Shown piece after piece: positions 1-11,146 of a DNA stretch of 64,000 nucleotides. The position numbers were made by a program, and so were the translations under genes. The stretch lies in NCBI GenBank assembly GCA_030052745.1, contig JANBVO010000067.1:1-64000 (forward strand), given 5' to 3'. Position 1 is the stretch's first letter; every line of letters starts with the position of its first letter. The notes below the pieces were generated by a model that saw nothing but the letters and a program-made list of their open reading frames with translations, was not told the origin of the DNA and did no database searches. This stretch comes from Pleurostoma richardsiae. Its lineage: Eukaryota; Ascomycota; Sordariomycetes; Calosphaeriales; Pleurostomataceae.

Positions 1-341
1 GGGGGGCCAAGACGTACCGACGATGATGACCTTGGGGTCCGCCTCTTCGCTCAGCTTCTTGATCTGAATTTCGAGCCAAGGTCAGCAGGCAGGGCGCAAA
101 CGGGATATCACTCCGGGTAGGGGCACCCCGCAGAAGCACACCGTACCTCTTCGAAGTTCCAGATCTTGCTCCCCGCAGCCTGAGAATACGCTCTCCTGCC
201 CACTGGCATGAACTGTTTGGCATGCGACCGCAGAGGAGCTCGCTGGACGGCGGGGGTATGGAGGAGGCGCGCGGGAGCCGGAGCTAGGCTCTGCGGAAGC
301 TTCCGCAGGAGGGAAGACGTGAGAGCTCGTCTCGTCGCCAT
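1..341 (-). CDS. Mitochondrial rhodanese-like protein, 5' part only
   Basis: Partial gene running off the left edge. Exon 1 is 147-341 (65 codons) and exon 2 is 18-63; a donor gtacgt follows, so the next exon lies outside the window. Residues 1-55 are rich in Arg, Ser, Ala and Leu with almost no acidic residues, as in a mitochondrial presequence. Then comes KIWNFEE, followed across the intron by IKKLSEEADPKVIIV, the usual beginning of a single-domain rhodanese (thiosulfate sulfurtransferase of the yeast RDL1/RDL2 type), where the next residues are normally DVR. The catalytic Cys loop is not in the window, so enzymatic activity cannot be judged. The family moves sulfane sulfur between donors and thiol acceptors. 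Donor gtacgg and acceptor ttcag are canonical and in phase. Confidence 0.72.
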
Positions 342-895
342 GCTGGCAGATCTGTCGGGAGGCTTGGTGGTATTTACTTCGTTTCAACCGTCCTTCGCCG
401 AAGTTACAGGCTTGATGTTCGAATTTCAATGGTTGCTGGACGGAAAGGGCATATGGATTATGCGAGCCATCGTCTATTTTCGGGCCTCGGCGAGGCCCCC
501 CACTGATGTCACGGCCGAGCCGCCGAGCCGCACCGGCTCCGCTAAAGGTCCGGCGGCATCTCCTCTCACAGCACAACTGTATATACGTACACAAAATCTA
601 TAGGTATCTTTTGTATGCAACCCATGCCTTGATATGACCTAGCTGGGTATCCCAAAGCTAGAAGCAGCTAAGCTCACAACCCTGTAAGCCTCCAATTTAC
701 GCCTTTTTTTTGCAAGCGGTCAGTCGCGACCAGATGTGACCTCTATCAAAACTGATAATGCGTGTCATTCCAACCCTGTTCGCCACTATGACACCGGAAA
801 CTACGGCTCCACGTATGACCCTGCCGATGGAGATATTATCCCATTCTCATAGTATCCGCAATCTCAACACAGCCTGTCTCCTCTGCTAGTCCTCT
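342..895. other. Intergenic, rhodanese promoter and PRPP synthetase 3' end
   Basis: It holds the upstream region of the leftward rhodanese gene and the 3' flank of the PRPP synthetase gene. Reading frames on both strands here are short or lack recognisable protein features. A pyrimidine run (tttttttt) lies near 700. No repeat or RNA gene seen. Confidence 0.5.
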
Positions 896-2754
896 CTAAA
901 CAGGGACATGGTTGAACAAGTAACTAAGTAACATTAGCACAACGCTCCGCAAGAAGCGGCATAACCCAGTAAAGCTTACCTGACACTCTCACCGTTGTGA
1001 GTACGTCTGATACTCTCAGCGATGGTAGGGCTGACGTCAATAACTCTCAACTTCGGGCAGCGATCGACCTTGTCCCCAAGCGGGACAGTGTTGGTCACGA
1101 CAACCCGGTCAAGGCATGACTGGTTCAGGTTGCTTATTGCATTGCCGGACAGGACTAGGAGTGAAGTTGTCAGTCTGGTGTGTTGCCTTCGCGAACGGAA
1201 ACAGAACCTACTGCCGTGTGTGCAAATAGCAAGGACCTCGCGTGAGCCGTGGTCCTTGACCGTCTGGGCTGCCTTGCAGAGTGTTCCGGCGGTGTCCACC
1301 ATATCATCCACCAGGATGGCGATCTTGTCACTGACGTTGCCGACCAGAATCATTCGGCCGACTTCATTGGGCCGCGGTCTGTAGGAGCATTTTGTCAGCA
1401 AGTATGTCCGTCATTGCAATGGGATGGCACGCGGACCTCTCTTTGTGAATAAGAGCAAACGGGAGGTCAAGTTTGTCCGCTAGTGAGGTCGCCTAGGAAA
1501 GTCAGCTGCCGGCCATCACAATAGCCCTGTGGAGATTGTGAAAGACATACCCTCTTCGCACCGCCGGCATCGGGACTGACGATGACACAGTCCTCAACCT
1601 TCAGATTCTCCCGAATCCAGCGGAGGACTGAGGGTTCCGCATATAGGTTATCAACTGCAAAAACCATGTTAGCGGGACAGCGGCCGCGTGTATGTGACAG
1701 CTCGCGAAGAATGTCTAGGTGATCGACGCTTGTCGCAATATATGTTCCGGCTGTCATGAACCAGTGCACGAGCTGGGAGAGTCGAAAATATATATACCTG
1801 GAATGTTGAAAAAACCCTGAATCTGAGAAGCGTGCAGATCCATGGTTATGACCTGAATGCTGAGGTTAGCTGTGGGTTCGCATCACACCCATCGATATCT
1901 GCTCTTGACTGCTGAAACTTACATGTTGACAGCCAGAAACCTGGAGCATATTTGCGATCTTGCCAAAAAGTTAGCACAATGGATCTCTGGCTCAGGAGGG
2001 AAGCAAGAGAAGTTTGCGAGAGGAAACATTTCCCCTCCGACTTCGCAGCTAAGAAAATGCCCATTCCAAGATCTGGGAATGCATACCAGTCTCGCACTGA
2101 TAGGTGCTCGTGACTTGTCCTTCTTACTGTTTAGGTCTTTATGTCAGAAAGTCGCTATTTTTGGAGCAACAGGATTCGCTTCATTCAGGGAGGTGATAGT
2201 ACGTACTCCTGCCTCGCATATGGGAAGTTGGGAATGACAGCTGTAATTCTGCGGGCGGAAGCAGTTTTGCAGGCATGGATCATGATGAGAAGCTCCATCA
2301 GACCGTCGTTGATGTCGCCCGGTGCCGTCGACTGCAGGATGAAGACTGCAGAAAATCGCTGCTTTAGTTCCCGGCCAACAAGGAAGCTCGGGATACCCCG
2401 GGTGGACGCAACCATACCATCTTCATCTCGGATACTCTCGCCTATCGTGACACTCGTCTCTTGATTTGAATAGTTTAGGCTTATCGTCTTGGCGATCTCT
2501 ATGCCGAGCCTGGTACCGTGTTAGACACCACATTTCGACCTCTAACCGTCTCGGCAGCCGCTGCCGATGCTGGGTCGCTTCGTGAGGCTGAGACGTACCG
2601 GTCGGCTACTAGCTGTGCGAGTATCGGGTGGGAATTTCCTGGAAGATGCGTCAGAGGCTCGCCGTTCTTGCCATCCTGTATTTCCATGCGCTGGCGCATG
2701 GGAGAGGACTTCCGTACCCGTCAAGAGCTTGATTTCGTTCGCCATGTCACCCAT
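896..2754 (-). CDS. PRS2: Ribose-phosphate pyrophosphokinase (PRPP synthetase, PRS2/PRS4 type)
   Basis: Makes 5-phosphoribosyl-1-pyrophosphate from ribose 5-phosphate and ATP, the precursor of purines, pyrimidines, His, Trp and NAD. Twelve exons, transcript order: 2718-2754, 2599-2638, 2418-2509, 2207-2345, 2087-2126, 1923-1958, 1798-1852, 1551-1654, 1437-1492, 1212-1378, 980-1154, 896-923. All join in phase to 322 residues, the normal length (about 320). Diagnostic blocks run in order: IKLLTGNSHP near the N-terminus, the flexible loop RQDKKDKSR (101-109), MDLHASQ (132-138), [17 protein letters not shown], the PRPP loop [11 protein letters not shown] (221-231) and the terminal HNGESVSYLF. No key residue is missing. 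A second in-frame ATG three codons downstream could also be used. The isoform name (PRS2/PRS4 rather than PRS1/3/5) is by resemblance only. Confidence 0.9.
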
Positions 2755-3216
2755 TGTGAAGGACGCGGGGAGGAAAGCGCGCGTAGAGGAAATTTAAACT
2801 GTCGCTTGGAGGGGTTCTGGTGGTCGTTGAGTGGCTCTTCGACGCCTCGAGCTTGAAGGGGATCGGGGATTGGCTGGGAGCCTCGAGCGTGCGTGGAGAA
2901 GAGCTTGGATCCCTCAGCACGCCTGCGGTGCAGAGAGAGATGAAATTGGAAGAGTAAGAAGTCGTGAAGTCTTCCCAGTGCTTGCCGCTAGGAGCGTTGA
3001 ATCCTCTGGCACAGTCGTCGTCGCTGGAGTGAAAGATGGGATGTTTCCAACGAGCCGGTTCTTTGACCGGCCTTCAATAAAGCAGCCAGTTAGAATCGTC
3101 GGCAGGTCCCTTGTTAGCCTTGACGAATTTTTTGCAGGCGGCACGGCCTGGGCTGTGGGGCCCGATCTGTGGCGCAAATCCCCGGGTACGTCAACCCACA
3201 TGATGTCCCCCGCAGT
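2755..3216. other. Intergenic, PRPP synthetase promoter side
   Basis: Upstream flank of the leftward PRPP synthetase gene and 3' flank of the small gene at 3217-3761. Open frames on both strands (for example 2914-3201 minus and 2831-3235 plus) have no recognisable domain and mixed composition, and I take them as chance. Confidence 0.4.
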
Positions 3217-3761
3217 TCAGATTTCGATAACTTGATCTACTGCGCTCATGTGTTTTCGAGGTCGCTCTAGGGGTGAAACCCAAGAAACAGTAAGTGAGAC
3301 ATATCTGCAGGAACGGTATTCGCATATCTACATAAGACCGTCATCTGCATACGCTCCAAGTACCTGAGCAGGCGTTGCCTACCAAGGTAGAGCCGCCGCC
3401 TTACCTGAGCCGATGCCGAGAGTCTGATGCTGCGTAATACCCAGTGCCTTATAGGTGATTGCTTCCTCGTCGTTCAGCGTCGTGACATTGTGCTTCTTTT
3501 CTAAGAATATGTATGTACAGTCTAAGGATTACAATTATGTAGGGACAGACGGACAGATCGGACGTCACGTCCTGCCGTTGTGGCTTCACCATCCATCTAT
3601 CATTTGGCCCCCTCGGCTCTGCTGACTAGTAGCCAGCTCTGTCTGGGAGGATCATCCAAGGCTCAGAACCCCTAGGTGACCTTTCACGATGAGGTGATTG
3701 GTCGTGCTGCTAGAGCCCCGTGATTTCCAACGGGCTTACTTGGACTAGCACCCAGCGTCAT
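3217..3761 (-). CDS. Probable small basic protein, 55 residues, three exons
   Basis: Not recognised. Exons in transcript order are 3740-3761, 3405-3500 and 3217-3266, with donors gtaagc and gtaagg and acceptors cttag and cctag. All three phases agree and the product is 55 residues, ending in TGA. It begins MTLGASPKKKHNV and ends RKHMSAVDQVIEI. It is rich in Lys, Thr and Glu, with no hydrophobic segment and no signal peptide, so it is likely a soluble nuclear or cytosolic protein. The introns are about 234 and 138 nt, longer than most here. It lies between the PRPP synthetase gene and ERG5, all three read leftward, and only 24 nt separate its ATG from the ERG5 stop. The model rests only on splice sites and phase; a chance match is possible. 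Confidence 0.42.
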
Positions 3762-3785
3762 CAACCACACACCGATTCCAACAAC

Positions 3786-5650
3786 TTACCACTTCCTCTC
3801 CTCGAACGACAAGGGGCAGTCGTCCTGATTTCCCGTTAGTACTCGAGCATAACCGCCCTTGGGGTCGTTCTGCTGGACCACACTTACCATGGGGAAGATG
3901 GTGGCGAACACCTTGATTTCCTCCGACTTGGGCGTGGCGTGGTGCTTCCAGTCGAGCAGGATAGACGCCTTGCCGATAAGAAGGGCGAGATTCAACTGAG
4001 CATAGTGCTGTCCGAGGCAGTAATGCGGTCCAGTTCCGAACACCAGGAAGTTCTTGGCGCCCTTCTCCTCAGCGTCCCCAGTGTAGTACCGCTCGGGATC
4101 GAACTCGTCAGGATTCTCATAGACATCGGGATCCCGCAGCGCCGGGTACACTGATGGAATGATCATGGCGCCTATCGATCCAATTAGCATTGTCCCCTCC
4201 GTCAGATTCTGTCATGATATGATGTGCCGGCGCTTACCCTTGGGAACAGTGTAGGTGTCAGTTATCGGGAAGGGCTTCTTAGCCAAGTAAGGCACCATGA
4301 TGACAGGAGGGCGGTAGCGCAGCAGCTCACGGACGACCGCGCGCGTATATGTCATCGACTCAAGCTGGTCAAGCGTGACAGCGGCATTGATATCACCATT
4401 CCGGGTCTTAAGGTTTTCCTCCCGGACGCGATCGAGCACATCGGGACGCTGAGCCATGATCTGGAAGAGCCAGGTGGAAGCGCTGCTGGTAGCGTCCTGC
4501 GACGCGAACAGGAAGGTGAAGACCGTCTGGGAGATCTCGTAGTCGGTGAACTCGCGCAGAAGCGGCGAAGGCTTCTCGATGTTGTCCAAGGGGAGACCCT
4601 TCTCCTGCGCCTCGCGCCACTTGTTCGAATCCAGCATTGACTTGACCCAGCCGTCCATAATGCAGGTCACCTCACCGCCGGCAGCCATGCGGACCTTGCT
4701 CTTGGCGGCGCACTTGGCAAACTCGGCGAGGACCATGTCTGCCGCCTTCTTTCCGTACCACGTGCGGGTGAAAGGGATGATGATGGGGAAGTTGACCAGC
4801 TCAAGTGCCTCCGTGATGAGGTAGTAGTCGTCGGCGATCTTCTTGACGGCCTCATCGGAGATGTAATGGCCGACGAAAGTACGGCATGAGACGGCGCACA
4901 TGAGCTCGCGGAACTCGGCCATGAAGGGAACAGGCTTGCCGCCAGCATCCTTAGTAATCTGCAGGAACCTCTTAAAGTACCGGTTGTACACCTCCTCCTG
5001 ACCGGGCAGGTAGCATTCCAGCGCCTTCCGCGTAAAAAGGCCATTGAGGCCCTTGCGGAAGTCGACGTGAGACTTGCCGTCGAGGAAAACCCAGTTGTCG
5101 GCGCCAAGGAGTTTGTGAGCGACATCGACAACGCATGGCTTGACAAAGGTCGGCGAGTTGAAGACCTTCCTGGCCATATCACGGGTCGAAGCAATGACGA
5201 CGAACCTGCGGCGCAAAGGTGAGTCCTTGACCTAGCATGTAGCCATCGTTTCGAGGCAAACTGGGGGCGCTTACTTGTGGAAGACAGAGACGCAGCTGAG
5301 CGGGCCGCTCATCCATTTTCCGTAGTATTCCTCCCACTTGGGGTTCATGGACTGAAGGAAGGGTCCAATAAAGGGGGCTTTCCAGGAGGGGCCGGCAATG
5401 GAACCCTTCATGAGGATGTAGCTAACTGCAAAAAAGGTCACTTGCGTCAGCGCTGCGACGGAGGGCGTGAAACGAGGCGCAACATACTCTGATCATAGGC
5501 TACGAGGACCGCCAGGATCGTCGCGAGGATGGTCCAGATGCTCGCCTGCGCTACGGCATCGACGACATACTCGAGTTGGGGAGGCACCGCGACACTGCCA
5601 AATCTGGCATTGGCTGCCGGCGACGGGAAGCTGGTGCTGTTCATGTCCAT
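3786..5650 (-). CDS. ERG5: Sterol C22-desaturase, cytochrome P450 CYP61
   Basis: Introduces the C22-C23 double bond in the ergosterol side chain at the endoplasmic reticulum. Exons in transcript order are 5488-5650, 5275-5425, 4238-5205 and 3786-4171, giving 555 residues, close to the family's usual 530-550. An N-terminal membrane anchor lies around residues 35-60. The I-helix region reads FLFASQDATSSAS, with the Ala-Ser-Gln-Asp-Ala-Thr form typical of CYP61 rather than the usual AGxDT. The ExxR motif is seen as VVRELLRYRPP. The heme loop FGTGPHYCLGQHYA has its ligand Cys near residue 479. All introns are 62-69 nt with canonical ends. Start MDMNSTSFPSP is the first ATG of the frame and matches the form of other ERG5 proteins. 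The gene appears intact. Its upstream side is a 3.2 kb gene-free stretch. Confidence 0.95.
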
Positions 5651-8600
5651 CTTGAAGCGCCTGTCGCTTGTCGGGAGGCTCTTGGATGACTTGAATGGAA
5701 GGCCTGGTCGGGCACTTCCTCTTTTAGCGGCAGCGGAGCTACGCGGACGTTAAGCGCGAGCTTGCGAACCGATGAGCTTCGATCCTGCGGCAACGCGAGG
5801 GAGGTTGGCGTCGGAGGGCGGGCGGGGATATAAAGGAAGGAAGGGTTAGGCGTGCGAAAGAAGACGGAGGTGGAATCGGGAAAGGAAAGAAAAAAGGAAG
5901 GCAGAAGGCGTGTTTATCGCAGATGGGTACCCTCGTACGGTCCGGGGTACCTCGCCTGGCTTGGTGCAGGAATTTAGGTTAGCCTGCCCGTCAAGGGTCT
6001 TCTGGTATTAGCGGTCTGTCTGCCAACGGATTTTGATAATGCAACCCCGGCGGCGAAAGGTAGGTGAATTCAATCACCATAAAACTTTATTCTCTCTCTT
6101 TGAATATCCCCTTTGGCTTATTTACGGGAGCACACAAGACGGGAAACGAGCGCTCGTCTTGTGATGTTTCAGCATGTACTCCTACTACACTCATGCAGTT
6201 CCTTTGGGATACCGCAGCGATACTGATAGTGAATCAGGAAATTCTACGATAAACCGATAAGGGACCACTAAGAAACTCGATGATCTAAAATGGCCTTACG
6301 CTTCGCCTTCGGGTTCCCAAAACTCCGGGCCCACCACCATTCAAGTTGTGTGTAGGTACTGTACGAAGTACGTGTAATAAAGGGGAGACGGTGGCCAGCC
6401 ATGACGATGGCTTCAGATCTAGCAAATAGCATCTCGAACCGTACTCGTACATAGTCGAGTACATACCATCCGGCCCGGCCGGGCTCAGCGATTCGCAGCC
6501 GTCCCTTGCCCGGTACGACGCCGATCCCCTCTGTCTGCAACCTGCATCTCGAAGGCGCTTATAACAAGCAGTCAGGCCACAAGCCCAGTTATCTGCACTG
6601 GCTCCAGCAGAGATGAGATGATGCAGAGTGTCTCTCGTACCATCTCGGGCGCAAGAAAGTGCTGTTGAACGAAGGCATTCAAGGGACTCTCGAATCTCGA
6701 GGCGCACATATCCAGAAGTTCCGAGATGCCCTTGATATGATTGGCCAATTCCACTTAATATGTTGGGCGGCAGAAAACGGCTTCTCGAGTCGCGGCAGCT
6801 TTTTGACCGCCATTTTTGCGAATACGAATACGTTACGTCCCCCGGCCCCTGAAATCTCAGATTCGTCCGCTGTTACCCCGCACTCGCCGCGGACTTGGTT
6901 TGTGCAGTTAGTGGGATGTATATCAGAGGTACAGTTTACGCGAGTTCCCTGACTTCCTACCACCTAGAGGTGTCCTCTGCTCGGAACCCCTGCTGTGTCC
7001 GAAACTCCAATGCAATGTGAGACAGGTTCTAGAGCGTTTTATTAGCTGTTTCTTACTCCTTGTGTTCTTGGGTCAAGCCCAGAGATCGCGTCAGATAACG
7101 TGTTGGACTTGCCCAGTGTTTAAAATGTTCCTAGCGGCTGTCAGTTGCAAGAGCCACGACTCTGCTCTATAGATCTATCTGTAGTTAGTTGACGTCGAGA
7201 TACAGCAATGCTCGTCACCAAAGCTCTCGATTGATCAGAAACACGCCTCAATCGCAGAAGAATCAGGCGACCTGGTTGATCAATGCTGCAGAGGTCTTCC
7301 CGGGCTCTGTTGTTGAATCTGCAGACGCCAAGTCGGAGACGGCTCGCACCCAGGCAACTGTGTTAAAGATGCTTCAGTCTATCTGTAATCCGGGCCAAGC
7401 AATGTAAGAACGCCGTTGGGACGTGGCCCATCGCATCTGTCTGTTTGGATAACCGATCTCTCGGTTCTCGAGCATGCAAGGCGTCTTAGCATTTATCCCG
7501 CGTTCCTGTCTTTAGCAGGTTGTAGCCACACTCTAATTATGCCACCGGCAGGAGTCGGGCTCGACGACAGGGCCATAAAAGACGCAAACCACGAATTGAC
7601 GCACTCCCGATGTTCCTTTTTTGGACGACCGTCGAGCAGCCCGGACATAATCGGGGCCGGTTACTGTCAGGTGCCCACTCTGACCGGCGGGTCGGCAGGG
7701 AATTCCGGAGCTGTAAACCGGCGCAGTCCGAAATCTTCGGAACCATAGAACCACTGTCGCAGGAAAGTCCCGCAAGGAATAGCACGGAGGTGATTTTCGA
7801 GCGAGACGGTAAAAGTCTGTCACCTGCCACGAGATCAGCTGGGCCGTCGCAATCGACCTTCCTGTTCAGCCATGAATTCTTCGTGGTTGCAATCATGAGG
7901 CCGATAACTCCAATAGACTCACGCGGGTGACAAGCAGGTTCATGAGACCGCGCTGGAGCTTCAAAGGCCACATTGAGGTAATTTCAGATCGTGTAGACTG
8001 TCCTCTTCATTCCTGCCCGGCAGATCTACAAGCACAGTACGGTCTATGATACCTGTCATGATGCAATGCAGCTATTCGTGGCCGGACTCGTCACACTCTT
8101 GGCAAAGACTAACCCTATAGTTCAGGCAGCACCGCCGAGCCACGCAATGGGAGGTGCAGGTCGGCCAGGCTACCAGGCTATCCAAGGCACCAAGCTGGGC
8201 ATTACTTTCGTCTATTCCGATGTGTCTGGGCAGTCCGAGCCCTGGAAACGCGCTGACGGGCCCACGCCGGGGCATTGCCGTGAAGGATTCCGCGTTGGAG
8301 GTTGCGTAGCCCGACTGACAAGTCCGGCTTGGCCGGCTAAACAACCGTCCTGTCTTACGGTGTCCACCCACCGCCCTGCTTACGGAGTATTACCCTTCTG
8401 GGAACTCCTACGCCCAAGATGTCGAGCTGGTGGCTTGTAGAAGTCTTGGATGACGACCTGCTAGACGCGAGTTTCTTTCGTTATCCACCACCACTACGCA
8501 CTCCTTCAAAAGCCTCGCTTTCTGACTCACCCGGTAGCCAAGTACCAATGAGAGTTAACGCGGGTTCAAGGTTTAGAGGCTGGCACTGGAAATCCGAGGC

Positions 8601-8854
8601 AGCGTGATGTGTATAAGTAGAAGCTCGAGCCTGCCTGCCTAGATGTCTCCTGAGGCATCGCCATCGTCATCACCATTGTCAATAGTTCGCGACTGAGAGC
8701 CAGCTGTAACTCGGGAAACCGCTAAGACTTTCTTGCTTCCTCGATACACAACCTAGAATATTACCTAGAACGGACCAAGACTCCCAAGTCAACCACATAA
8801 CCTCAACAGGCAATAGGAACAACCTGACTTGCACGACTACAACCCACAAGGATC
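5651..8854. other. Long intergenic region, no convincing gene
   Basis: About 3.2 kb between the divergent ERG5 and the small protein at 8855. Nearest ERG5 is a purine-rich stretch (5840-5920) read as pyrimidine-rich on the gene strand, a likely 5' leader. GTAC tetranucleotides cluster at 6356-6516. Frames at 6285-6707, 7416-7971 and 8066-8440 have no recognisable domain; 8066-8440 begins with a weak signal-peptide-like stretch. No transposon, tRNA or long repeat seen. Confidence 0.5.
6356..6516. repeat. GTAC-rich cluster upstream of ERG5
   Basis: Seven GTAC tetranucleotides in about 160 bp (6356, 6361, 6368, 6441, 6447, 6459, 6513). Three more lie between 5926 and 5950, nearer the ERG5 start. 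It resembles the clusters at 21946-22075 and 45402-45540. Confidence 0.7.
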
Positions 8855-9181
8855 ATGTCTCAGCAGTACTTCTCCCAGCCTACCGACAGGCGCCACACCC
8901 AGCCCGTCATCGATGCCCTCCAATACACACCCCCGGCCTCCACAGCCGACAAGCCCCAGGACAAGAAGGACGCGGCCGACACCGCGTCCGTCATGACGAC
9001 CTCGACCTTCGCCAGCACCAAGGCCCTCCTGAAGGACAGATTCTTCAAGTCTGGCAGCGGCAGCAGCGGCAGCGCCGGCAGCAGCAGCAGCAACAAGGAC
9101 AAGAAGCCGACTGACGCGGACAGGAAGCGCGCCGAAGAAGAGGCGAGGCTCATGAGGGCGCAGGTGCGGTTCAGCTCTTAA
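8855..9181 (+). CDS. Small disordered hypothetical protein, 108 residues
   Basis: Single exon. I do not recognise a family. The N-terminus MSQQYFSQPTDRRHTQP is polar. The middle contains a short possible helix, FASTKALLKDRFFK (about residues 51-64). It is followed by a Ser/Gly-rich linker and a charged helix-forming tail (DADRKRAEEEARLMRAQ). There is no membrane segment, signal peptide or known domain. Low-complexity Gly-Ser coding and strong G/C third positions agree with translation in this genome. Start context atcATG is acceptable and the leader upstream is AC-rich, as in many fungal 5' UTRs. It is convergent with ASK1. It could be a conserved small fungal protein of unknown role; an assignment beyond that is not supported. 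Confidence 0.6.
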   Translation: MSQQYFSQPTDRRHTQPVIDALQYTPPASTADKPQDKKDAADTASVMTTSTFASTKALLKDRFFKSGSGSSGSAGSSSSNKDKKPTDADRKRAEEEARLMRAQVRFSS

Positions 9182-9646
9182 GTCCCATCTGCGGCGACCG
9201 TCAACGTTGAACAGCTGCCCCTGACACTCTGAAGACTGGTCAGGAATAAAAGAGAGGAATGCCGAGAACAGGGGCTCTGACGGCAGCGATGCATTGTGTT
9301 GTAATGCGCTGAACGAAGACGAGTCCCTATCGCCGCGGCGCCACGGAAGAATGCCATCTGGTCAGGAGTATCGAGACGAGTGTGATGGTGTGGCGCCGCG
9401 GTATCTGAGCTACATGGAGAGACACCCACAGAAATAGGGATAGTAGAGCTATTCGCAGCTGCTTTGCAATATCAATAGTTTTCTTCGTTCACATGGTTCT
9501 CAGGGGAAGACAAGCTTGGAGTAACCGGGCACAGAAACACGCTCAAGCTAAAGATTGACAGGGTATCTTGTTTGGTCGTTTCTCTTCTTCAGCTTTCACT
9601 TCACAGTGTATAGCTCGAATATATTTAGCAGCCGGTGCAAAAATAT
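9182..9646. other. Convergent intergenic region
   Basis: 3' flanks of the rightward small protein gene and the leftward ASK1 gene. No domain-bearing frame, repeat or RNA gene seen. Confidence 0.5.
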
Positions 9647-11146
9647 CTAAAACGTGTCGTCCAGGATATCTTTGTTCATCTTGACCATCGTCGGACTGTA
9701 CTCGGAGTCATCCATTGGGGCCCCAGCCGTGAAGAGTATATCCTCGACGATCCGCTTGCTAGCTTCGCGGGCTGTGTTGCACTGGTTGTTAGCAGAGTAT
9801 AATATGAGATTCGTTTGCGGATGTTAGAAGTACCTGGTGTCTGCAGCAGCTTCGAAGGCGGCAACGCAAACTGAATGGTCTTCGGAGGGCTCTTCCCTCC
9901 ATATAGAAGATCCTCGTCATCCTCGTCGCTGTCCCAGCTGATCTCATATTTGTCCCGGCCCCTTTTCTCTCCTGTACCCTCCGACGCAAACACATCCTTG
10001 ACCTTCTTCCCCGTGGCCGGCGTCTGGACGCTCACCCCGGGGGTCCTCGGTGCCGTGACCGCGGCGGTGAGCTTGCTCCGATACGCCGCCCGCACGGGGG
10101 ACATGAAGGCCTCGGCGCGGAGAGTCGGGACGGCCATCTCGGGTGAGGACATGGGCGAGTCCTGCCAGAGCGGGACCTCCCTGTCCTTGCCCTTGCCGAC
10201 GTCCTTCTCCGGCGGCTTCTCCGTGACCCGCCACTTGATCGGCGACACCCCGACGTTCCGATGCGGCGTCGCCTGGATCCGGTAGTTCTTGTCCAGCACC
10301 CGGTGCAGCAGCGGGTCCTTGCTCTTCTTCGCCGTCGACAAGTCAAATATGTCGTCGTCGCCGGCTCCTCCGGGAGTCGGCTCGAGAGAGGAACGCGGCG
10401 TCATGGACATGTCTGGTAGGCGCGCCGTGTGCTGCATCAGAGGCGTCTCAGTCTCGGACTCGTCTCCCGGTACCGCCTGCGCGCCTCCCGGCCCCCCTTT
10501 AAGCTCCCGCTTCAGCGCCTCGTAGGGCGAGTCGAGGTCGGCAAACAGCGGTTTCAGCGACTTGGTGGCCGGCGGGCGCGGCGTGCTCCCACTAAGGTCG
10601 CCGTCGCCGTCATCCAGCAGCGAGTCCTCAGCGTGCGCGTGCGACGTGCCGGTTTGGTCGGTCGTGATGGTGGTGTCATCGCCATGGGGGCGGGGCGTGT
10701 AGTCGGCCGTGGTCTCGTCGTGCACAGTAGTCTCCTCCGCGACTGTCGTGTCCTCGTCCGCGGCCAGCTCTTCATAGCCAGACAGAGAGACGTTGGCAGA
10801 CGCCTCGAAGAATTGTTTCCAGAACTAGCACACATCTTTAGCAAGCGACCTCATCTATGCACGATTGCTGGAGACAGGTGGTACCTTCGACGCTTCCCAG
10901 ACGGCTCGAGAGTGCTCGCCATACTGCTCGACGAGTGGCAAAATACTGGTCGTCACGATGCGGTGTGCCCGACTGAAGTTCCGGTCGATCTCTACAAATT
11001 CATTAGCTGCTTGATGTCTCGCGCGTTTGCCCTGGGCAATGGATCTGTAACTCACCTTGGAGAGTTAAAGTGATGGATTGCTCCAATCTCTCTAACTCCT
11101 CGGTTAGAGAGAGGTTCCGTGTTGCGGAAGGTCCAGGTCGGGACAT
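9647..11146 (-). CDS. ASK1: DASH/Dam1 complex subunit Ask1
   Basis: Outer kinetochore subunit of the DASH (Dam1) ring that couples kinetochores to spindle microtubules. Exons in transcript order are 11056-11146, 10885-10991, 9834-10824 and 9647-9771, giving 437 residues. The conserved Ask1 domain is at the N-terminus, roughly residues 1-80: SATRNLSLTEELERLEQSI, then across intron 1 EIDRNFSRAHRIVT and ILPLVEQYGEHS, then FWKQFFEAS after intron 2. The remainder is long, acidic and Ser/Thr/Pro-rich, with many SP/TP sites (for example SPMSSP and TPRP) that could be kinase targets, as is known for yeast Ask1. The C-terminus ends DMVK-like: SPTMVKMNKDILDDTF. For the last intron the nearer acceptor (aaccag) gives an early stop, while the one 7 nt on (aacacag) keeps the frame and was chosen. 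It is convergent with the small gene to its left. Confidence 0.9.

Noticed and set aside
3786-3790. ERG5 final codons TGG TAA GT as a possible splice donor
   Set aside because: The TAA stop falls at the expected C-terminus of CYP61 (FEERKW), so no further exon is needed.
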